Below the pieces are notes generated by a model that did no database searches, was not told the origin of the DNA, and saw nothing but the letters and a program-made list of their open reading frames with translations. A program made the translations under genes and the position numbers. 64,000 bases of DNA, from contig NC_036450.1 in the NCBI RefSeq assembly GCF_002775205.1, forward strand, positions 13,535,479 through 13,599,478, written 5' to 3'. This DNA comes from Xiphophorus maculatus (lineage: Eukaryota > Chordata > Actinopteri > Cyprinodontiformes > Poeciliidae). Shown one piece after another: positions 56,040-64,000 of the stretch; the first letter of the stretch is position 1; the number at the start of each line of letters is the position of its first letter.

Positions 56040-56047
56040 TATAAATA
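56040..56047 (+). promoter_or_regulatory. Candidate TATA box
   Basis: TATAAATA in the context ggctataaatacct follows a CpG-containing stretch (55978-56000). No coding exon follows within 1 kb on the plus strand, so if used it would start a non-coding transcript. A single TATA match alone is weak evidence. Confidence 0.25.
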
Positions 56048-56462
56048 CCTTCACTGGTGGGTTTCGACACAAAACTGTCCACTAACGTGACATTTTCACT
56101 GCTCCGAACACAAAACTATTAAATAAATGCGCAGTTAACAGGCCTCTGAACCACAGCCGGGTTTTTGTGCCCTGCTATTTATCTCGCAGGCAACTCCATC
56201 GCATTGAAAAAGGCAACATTAACCTTGAAATGCACCTGGAGACCCCCCTCCTTTGCGCAAGCGAATCCAGACCCTCCCACCTATAATTTAACTCTTTCCC
56301 CGAAGTTAACTGTAAGAACCCGATCTTATTTGTTTCCACTGTCTGGTCTGCGGCGCCTTAAACTCGCCGTGCTGGTCGCTCGCTGATCCGCCGGTTTCTG
56401 CCTTGAAGCACCCTTCACCTAGTTACAACACAAACGGGCTTGCCGCAGCGGATTCCCGTTGA

Positions 56463-56472
56463 CCTTATATGG
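56463..56472. promoter_or_regulatory. CArG box (SRF-type site)
   Basis: CCTTATATGG is a perfect CC(A/T)6GG match. It lies 3.0 kb upstream of the RHOF start. SRF controls many actin-cytoskeleton genes, so a RHOF enhancer is a reasonable but unproven reading. Confidence 0.45.
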
Positions 56473-56750
56473 CAGTGTGTGTGTGTGGGAGGGGGTGGGG
56501 GGGGTTGTTGTTGCAAAGCTCTCGAGCTCTCATGGCAACCATCCAGTTCTCGGATTACAAGTCAGCCTAGCAACTGCCAGCCTGAAAACGCTTTTATGAT
56601 CAAAGTTTCACCCCCTCTCATGGAGAGTCCACCATTTATCCTCTTTTTTTGTTGTTGTTGTTACTAAACAGCGTTTGGACGATAACCATATTCGTTACAG
56701 TCGTCATATTTGCTTCTGAGTGCCGAAAACATAGAAGGAAGTGCTTCGAC

Positions 56751-56773
56751 AAAAAAAAAAAAAAAAAAAAAAA
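56751..56773. repeat. Poly(A) tract, 23 bases
   Basis: An uninterrupted run of A; no retrogene or SINE body was recognised directly upstream. Confidence 0.9.
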
Positions 56774-59259
56774 TAAGGGCGCTTTCAGAGCCTCACCCAG
56801 TTATGGCGCAGCAACATTTCACAGCACAGTGCTCCTTTTGTCTGTTAAGAAGCCATTTTGAGACAGAGAACTGAGCAAGAGCAGCCTCCTGACCGCCAAA
56901 AGGTTTATTTGGATGTAAGGAATCAGTAGAAAAACACAAGATTTCCTCACCATAAGACTGCTTTTTGCTCGTTTAAGATTTGGATTACATATTTTGAATA
57001 TCAACTGTAAGTTTGCTGTATCATTAAAAAAATGTGGGCTACAGCAGTTTTTTTTTTCCTATAATCGTTTTGTCAAGTTTTAAAAGTCTGTGGCTAATAT
57101 GTTCACGTATAAGCAATTAAAAATTTAGGTTAAATAGCTAAAAAATAAAAATCCGTTACCTTATTAAAACATTTCCATGTAGGTTTAAATGATGTAGCTC
57201 AGTTAGAAATGTCGAAAATGGACGAGGTTATACTCGACTGCAATCCTGTCTTGAGGAGAAGAGATGGTTTTGCATATTGCCCACACAGATGATGCTTGAA
57301 GATGCATTTTCGCTGGCTGTCAGATGAGGTATGCTTGCCAGTGATGAGAGGAAGAAAAAAAAAGAAAGACTTTTTGAAAAGAGGTCTAACTGTCGTGCTA
57401 ATGGAATTCCTTCCTTTTCAGGAGACGCATTCCCACCCCCTATTAAAGCCATTATTAAAGGATCCGAAGATGGGGCTGAAAACATCCCTCCTGTCCCTGC
57501 GTTTTAGGCCTGTTAACTGCATTCACCAAAGTGTTGAGGTAAATATTTTCACAATGAAAAAGCTTTCCCTCCATCGGTTTTCTATTAGGTTTTGGATTGT
57601 TTGGGATTTAAATATTACAAGAAATATTTTTGTAAAAAGGACTACCTGAATATGCTTCTTTTAGATATTTAGGTATACCCTTCAGGCAAGGTCAGACAGG
57701 CGTTTGCACTTTGGACGTGTTTGGCTCTGAAATGGCGAGTGGACGACTCGAACTTAAACGTGGTTCTGGTTGTTTCCACCGTTCCAGGGCAGGGTACAAG
57801 ACGAGCCACTTTGCTGTTTTGAGAGGAAGAATGTTGACAATTAATAAACAAAACAAAGAATTAGAAACACAATACATTTTTGTGAAAAGATATTTGTTAT
57901 TTATGGCCTGCTTTGGACAAGTTGCACTTAAACATGTACAGAAATCAATGTCAACATATGAAACTGAAAAAAAGTCGTTTTCATAATGGTTACTGCATGC
58001 CTCACAATTGACATTGTTAAACAATCAAAAATGTTACATTATATATTAAAATAATTAAAACTTACTTATTGCTACTCACTTCCTACAAGGCCATAACAGG
58101 AATAGTAACATCTATCACTTTAACTGTTTTCATGTCTAATTTAACGTCTCCAATCACTTAAAACAGTTTATTCACATTTGGTTTTTCACTTAACAAATAT
58201 AAATATTATATGGGTGTGCCATGACCTAGTTAAGACAAAGATGGATTCCAAGCAAAAGAAAAAAAAAGGTTGAAAATGTCACAGGGTATTACATCCAGTA
58301 GCTACATTCTCTTCCAATCTTCCCAATCCTTTAAAAGGAGCAAACATACGTTTTATCATAGTCCGTAAAGAGATGAGGAAACCAAGTGTAAAGATCCCTT
58401 TTGGAACAAAGGAAACCCATATAGGCCATTGAGTCCTGTTTTAAGGAAAATGGCTGCCGAGAGAGCGTACTCAGCCCCCTCTCCCTGCTCTCTCTGTTGA
58501 AGGACTCCTGAGCCGTTGCCTCTAATAGCAGGCAGCTCCACCGCTGCCGGGCTCTGATTGGCCCGCCGAGCTGCCGCTGTTAACCAGCCAATTGCCCGAG
58601 CACTGCAAAACAACAGGCAATGTCAAACAAAACCCAGTTTGCTCGACAACACGCTCTTCGTTGAAACAAAACAAAACAAAAAAAAAGAAGAAGAAAGCTA
58701 AAGATCAGGAAATACCAGTGAATTTTGAATAGTTTGATGACTATAATAAGTCAGGCATTGCTGTTTGTTCTAGTTCGTCCGTTAAGTGTCAACTGCCAGA
58801 AAGAAACGAAACAAGCCGCTGCATTCCAATAGTCACAAACGTTAAAGAAACTGTAGAAACCAGCTGCTAACTAACCAAATGTCCCTTTTAAGTCGTATTA
58901 ATTCGATTTAAATGCAACATAAGTAGCCAACTGGAGTCTCTGGAAGCACTTGGGTTTCATTTTTCTATTTTAAAATATGCAGCGACACGTCTGTATAGCA
59001 CACAGCTCGTACCCGAAACACCTTTATTAGCTTTCAGATGCAGTTAAGAAGATATTGCCCTCTGAGTTTAGCTTGTTTGCCGTTTAAGTCAACGCAATCA
59101 GCAGATTCAACACTGTTACTCAGAGTTATAAGTCTAGTGATTTAAGCGCACTAGACTATCACTAGAGCTCAGATTCCCATATGCTTTAGATGTATTTGTG
59201 CTATTGTTCCTCGTGTTTATCCATTATGATTTTTTAGTTGAGTTTACGATGGAAATGGA

Positions 59260-59492
59260 AGCAACTTTGTGGCGAAAGTGCGATGTGCGCAGGGGGTGGG
59301 CAAGCCTAGCGGTGTATTGTGGGAGAGACAGCAGCTAGAGACCAGAGGCACACACACACACACACAATATGTGCTGGCTCTCGCCGAAAAGGAGGCAGTA
59401 TTCTTCAAGCGAAATCATGTAATGTAAACGGAGAAAGCAAGGCGATTTCATCTTTTTGTGTATTTAAAAAAAAACACTCGATCGGACGAACC
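59260..59492 (+). promoter_or_regulatory. setd1b: Probable SETD1B promoter and 5' UTR
   Basis: CpG-containing sequence runs up to the start codon with no TATA box. The motif gtattgtggga (59313-59323) is close to the ZNF143 core, a common promoter-proximal element. A CA microsatellite follows at 59350-59366. The start has the context gaaccATGt. Confidence 0.4.
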
Positions 59493-62400
59493 ATGTCCAA
59501 GCCAGCGGAGAGGAACAGATTGAACGAAGACCATGGGAGAAAGCAGAGTTCAAGTAAGCTTGTTCTTTTTTCTTCTTCTTTCTCCAGCTTTACTAATGCC
59601 TGTTTTTCCGTAAGTGGGATATACGCTACATCCAATTTTAATTTCCCCTCATTGCCGGAGTCATGCATGTGTAGCGCTGGGCTGTTTTAAAGTGTTTGGA
59701 AGGGCTGGTTGGTCGGGAGACTGCTTAGCCCTGGCTCCCGATAACGCTAGCTCTCCTCTCTCCCTGTCGCTGGCTGCCGTTTCAGGTTTGGCGAACGGCA
59801 TGGACAGTCATCCCGTCTGCGGCTCGGCGGAGAAGAAGAGTCACCACTGGAGAAGTTACAAGTTGATCATCGACCCGGCGCTCAAGAAGGGATCCCACAA
59901 ACTCTATCGCTACGATGGGCAGACTTTCAGCATGCCCGTAAGTGGCGCCGTTGATGCGGCCAAAAGGCTACAATAGTAACCGAGGAGCCGACCTCCATGA
60001 TGCCGTTACTATGTGGCTGTTTTGCCGTGGCATATTCAACATCCTCGAACACCTGTTTCACCAAGCAACAATTCCGATTTTTTTGCACGACTACTTTGCA
60101 ACAAGTTAATACGGTGTGAACCTGGCTAACAGGATCGTGTCCCATCCTTATCTCCAACAGAACCCAGGGATACCACCGGTGGACCTGGTCCGTGACCCGA
60201 GGATCGGACGTCTCTGGACAAAGTACAAAGAGACAGACCTACCGGTGCCTAAATTCAAGGTATCTGCCATCGGAGTCGAATGCCACATTGCTGCTTGAGG
60301 AAAACAGTTGCTGTCAGAAGTTGCAGACACACCCCCCTCTCTTTCATCTTTGGGTCTTGGAGTTAAAGTATGCACCGGTCAGGCATAACATTATAATCAA
60401 CATGGGTATCCCGACTGAAACTGGAATGTACTTTGTTTTCTGACAACTTTTTGTCTGAATCAACATTCATTCTTCAGCAATTTGAGTTGGATTGGACCCC
60501 ATGAACCAGACCCTGCTCACTAGGGCATCGCTTTTACGTCTTTGGACGACTGCAGACCAGAAAGGCCACAAGAGCTGCAGTTTTGGAGATGCTTTGATCC
60601 AGTTGTAAAACTTACTTTGGTCCTTCTGCTTGTCCATTTTTCCTGGATCTAACACATCAACCCCAAAGATAAAATGTTCTCTTGCTGCCTAATATAGCCC
60701 ACATGCTTAACAGGTGCCATGATGAAGAGATAATTATTGTCATTCATGTCACCTGTCTGGGGTCATAGTGTTATGCCTGATTATTGTATATCAATGTGTG
60801 GATACATTGTTACATTTATGGATCTAAGTGCTTTAAGGAATTTATTGCAGCTTTTTATCCTTATCTAACCTGATAGAAATGACCCCACATAGTGCAACAT
60901 TAAGCTTTGACGGCCCTTCTCACCTCAACCCCTGTCATTCCTCTCCCAGATCGATGAATTTTATATCGGCCCTGTGCCTCCAAAGGAGGTGACGTTCGCC
61001 AGGCTGAACGACAACATCAGGGAGGGATTTCTCACGGACATGTGCAAAAAGTTTGGAGATATCGAGGAGGTCGAGATCCTGTACAACCCGAAGAATAAAA
61101 AGCACCTGGGAATAGCTAAAGTTGTTTTTGAGAGTGTGAAATCCGCCAAGGTTGCTGTTCAGTCGCTGCACAACACGTCCGTGATGGGAAACATTATCCA
61201 CGTGGAGTTGGACCCGAAAGGTAAACAGTGATTCATTCATCCAAAGCTTCTGCAGGGTTGCGTTTATGCAGAGCAGGATCAGTTATAAGTTGCATGAACA
61301 TGGATTTGAAAGATTAGTTTTACATGTTTGTCTTGAATGATCACAATGACAGTAGTCACGTCTTTACATTTATGTGTGTTGCCTGGTTACATGGACGTAA
61401 TTGAATTTCATTGAAAATGAGCCCGGTCCCATAAGCCCAGAGCTGGGGGTGCTGTGTACTCCCACTGAGCATAATTGTAGACTTGAAAACAAACAATACC
61501 AATCTGTCAGAGTCGCATGCACCTCTGTTGATTTCAATTGATGTATCTTTTAATAAATGAGAAATATTTTTTTTACACTTAATAAATCTATTCAAAGTTC
61601 CAAATGTCTTTCAAAATCAGCATCTGAAATGCATTTTACCATAGAGCATGTTAACATATTTTTTCTTAATATTTGTATTTATACGGAGTTAATTCAGCAA
61701 TTTTTTAAGTGCACTTTGAACTGTTTTCATTCATTCCAAAAAACTAAACATGCGCTTTTTAAAAGCTAAGATGCAATTATTGTGTGCATTGATTAGTATT
61801 TGGACTATTTATATTTCTAGATTGCCATAACAATCTATATTTATTTATTTGAAAGCTTTTAACACTTTGATAATGCATCCTTTGATTTTGCCACTGTTCT
61901 GTTGTATTGACCAACTGTTACAGAGATATGTATTACCAGCTAAAATTTCTGATCACTTTTTATCAGTCGCCCTGCTGCTTTCTAAATCTTGCATCAGACC
62001 GGCTCATTTTAACTGTCCTGCAGGTGAGAATCGCCTCAGGTACTTTCAGCTCCTGATGAATGGCAGCTACACACCACGGACGCTGCCTGTTGGCGGAGAG
62101 GAAAACAGGGACGTTTCCCCTCGGAGTCTTGCAGAGGCATTACTGGTAAAAAGAAACTTTTAGCAAAATATAAGGAGTATTTTTACACAATGTTGTCTTG
62201 ATGATTGTTTCTATATGATCAATTTGGTGTTGTTTGATGCTCATTTTACCAGTATTGTTATTTTGTAAAATCCAAGCCTGAAAAGAGAGGTTATCTTGAC
62301 CTTTGACTCTGGTCTGAACTCTCAAAGCTGTAAAAAACAATGCACTTTGACCTTGTAGTAAGATTTCCTGAGCCCAGAAACCTACAAAGTTTTAGATCTT

Positions 62401-63593
62401 CTCTTCACTGAAATGTTGCTATGTTCATATAATCACTTTTTTTTCTTTTTCAAATTGCTATACGTTTTTCCCAATATAACTTATTTTAATGTCTTTTTTT
62501 TAAGGCCTGTGAACCCATCCGCAGGTTGTCGGAGAGCAGCATGTCTATAGGAGGAGTGTTGCCACCCAGCAGCTCCACCACCCCCCTCAGCCTGGAGACG
62601 GGTTACTCCAGCATAAGGCAGGACACCCCCCAGTCCCAGGGAACCCCTCATACTCCTCGCCAGCCGGGTACGCCCTTCTCTCAGGACTCCAGTTACTCCA
62701 GCCGGCAGTCCACGCCTGCGTATCAGTCGAGCCGTCCTGAGAGCTCTGGAGGCTACAAGTCCCGCAGGCATGAGAGCAAGTTCCAGGACGCGTACAACCG
62801 CCGGCCGGAGAGGCCTCAGTACCGCAGCAACATGTATCGGAATACTCCGTCTGATCAAGCTTCTTTCAAGCAGCACCAGCTGACACCACCTGAACCTCCA
62901 CCTTCAACCCCTTCCTTTAACTACACAGCGCCTCCTCCTGCTACGCCCAACTTTAAGTCCGCGTTCTCGCCCTACCAAGCCGCTTTGCCGCCTGCGTTCC
63001 CCCCGTCAGAGTCGCCGTACCATCACCCGGCTCAAAGGGACGGCGAGTATCTCCGACCGCCGCAGCCGCCTCCGACGGCCCCGACGGATGTCTTGCCCGT
63101 TAAGGAAAGGCCAGAAACGCCTCCAATCCCAGAGCCGCCGCCGGAACCCGTTCCCCAACCCACCACCCCTCCCCCTCAAACACCAGAGCGCTGCCCTTCA
63201 CCTGGCTCCCCGGCCCTGGATCCGGAACGCAACAGCCTGGACTCGCGTATTGAGATGCTCCTCAAGGAAAAAAGGACAAAGTTGCTGCCGTTTCTGGATG
63301 AGCGGGACTCGGACAACGAGGTGCGAATGGAAGGTAGCCCCATTTCCTCCTCGTCCTCCCAGCTGTCCCCAATCCCACCCTTCGCGGGCGGCCAGCAGAA
63401 CTCTCGGCCATCCAGCACGGGCTTGGAGGACATCAGCCCGACCCCGCTGCCGGACTCCGACGACGAAGAGCCGATTCCCGGAACTGCTTCGCTGATCAAA
63501 AGAATCGGCTCTCCCATCAACGAAAAGATGGGAAAAAGCGACCTCAAAGACGGAGCTTTTCCAGGCAACAGTCCCACTGAGAAAATGGACACG
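59493..63593 (+). CDS. setd1b: Histone H3K4 methyltransferase SETD1B, N-terminal part (3' partial)
   Basis: Six exons (59493-59553, 59786-59937, 60161-60259, 60950-61220, 62024-62145, 62505-63593) join in phase to 598 codons, and a donor GTAAGA leads out of the window. SETD1B is the catalytic subunit of a COMPASS complex that trimethylates H3K4. Visible are [20 protein letters not shown] (the SET1 N-terminal signature), the RRM at about residues 116-193 with [16 protein letters not shown] and [12 protein letters not shown], then [21 protein letters not shown] long Ser/Pro-rich region follows, with [46 protein letters not shown] (53 in frame) and [17 protein letters not shown]. The last motifs favour SETD1B over SETD1A. 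N-SET, SET and post-SET lie beyond the window. Bases 63594-64000 are intron. Confidence 0.95.
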
Positions 63594-64000
63594 GTAAGAC
63601 GCAGACACGGGGTGTGTGACAGAAACCACAAGAGTTTTGCAAGAACTGGCGCGCAGGTGGCAGCAGCAACAAGCCACACTTATTAAGTCTTGACTGGGTG
63701 ATAGCAGTGTGAGGCTGGCGTTGATGAATGCAGGTGTGAATGACAGTTAAACAGGGACACAGGAAGTCAGGTCTAGTTTCAGTGTGAGATTGTAGTAGTA
63801 AAGACTTTGTGTCACTGTTTTTGTTCTGCCTTGTGTTGGAAATTCTGGTTTCTCAACAACTGCTGTCAAGACAGGCATCTTTGAAATAAGCAACAGTATA
63901 AATTGAATTGCGAGTTTAGATTCCTAACTTAAAATTGGCTTCACAATTATGAAGCTTGGCTCACACTCTGACCAGCAAGGCTACATTTCTGAACTATACT

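Larger units (their letters stand above)
53478..59492. other. 6-kb head-to-head interval between RHOF and SETD1B
   Basis: No protein-coding gene is recognised. The part next to RHOF (53478-53720) has scattered CpGs and a 10-C run (53697-53706). Bases 54000-55440 are AT-rich and show nothing. Bases 55440-56800 have an AG microsatellite, a TATA box, a CArG box and a 23-A run. Around 58490-58610 a GC-richer block has two CCAAT-type motifs (attggccc near 58557 and ccaattgcc near 58588). The last 250 bases before SETD1B form its probable promoter, with a CA repeat at 59350-59366. From memory, the matching human interval contains a non-coding transcript; no homology is claimed. Confidence 0.5.

Noticed and set aside
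55680-56072. 130-codon minus-strand frame with a poly Ser-Leu stretch
   Set aside because: The Ser-Leu run is only the translation of the AG microsatellite; the rest has no recognisable features.
58356-58613. 85-codon minus-strand frame in the GC-richer block upstream of SETD1B
   Set aside because: The frame sits in likely promoter-type sequence with CCAAT motifs; no protein family is recognisable.

Overview
This window is vertebrate nuclear DNA, most likely from a ray-finned (probably spiny-rayed) fish. The genes have short GT-AG exons in a compact, AT-rich background, the proteins are close to human orthologues, and the repeats have a typical teleost look (Tc1-like elements and their short relics, a LINE of the kind ending in 'tttattgatccc', palindromic MITEs). 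The species cannot be named from the sequence alone.

Seven protein-coding genes lie in the same order as I recall for human 12q24.31: the 3' part of RNF34 (+), KDM2B (-), ORAI1 (+), MORN3 (-), TMEM120B (+), RHOF (-) and the 5' part of SETD1B (+). I rebuilt each exon chain by hand from splice signals and reading phase. The complete chains close in frame: KDM2B 1387 aa (21 exons), ORAI1 223 aa (2), MORN3 237 aa (5), TMEM120B 334 aa (12), RHOF 210 aa (5). RNF34 lacks its N-terminal half and SETD1B is cut after 598 residues.

Layout: 0-8.3 kb RNF34 end, with large introns holding a Tc1-type relic and a GC-richer block; 8.3-9.7 kb a convergent gap with a small terminal-inverted-repeat element; 9.7-31.9 kb KDM2B, with an internal first exon at 24.2 kb that would make a short, demethylase-less form; 31.9-33.8 kb a divergent gap to ORAI1; 33.8-35.2 kb ORAI1; 36.0-39.1 kb MORN3, carrying a MITE in its 5' intron; 39.1-39.4 kb a head-to-head MORN3/TMEM120B promoter with a perfect NRF1 palindrome; 39.4-50.8 kb TMEM120B, whose introns host an antisense LINE remnant and a 1.5-kb Tc1-like element with decayed transposase; 51.2-53.5 kb RHOF; 53.5-59.5 kb a 6-kb head-to-head gap with an SRF-type CArG box and a TATA box; 59.5-64 kb SETD1B.

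The genes are not an operon. Two are chromatin regulators (KDM2B recognises unmethylated CpG islands and recruits variant PRC1; SETD1B deposits H3K4 methylation), and the others serve ubiquitin ligation, store-operated calcium entry, axonemal or testis structure, a nuclear-envelope/ER membrane protein, and filopodia. I found no wholly new system. The points most worth a second look are an expanded array of SUMO-consensus motifs in the KDM2B linker, a changed outer-pore loop and short N-terminus in ORAI1, and the conserved internal KDM2B start.
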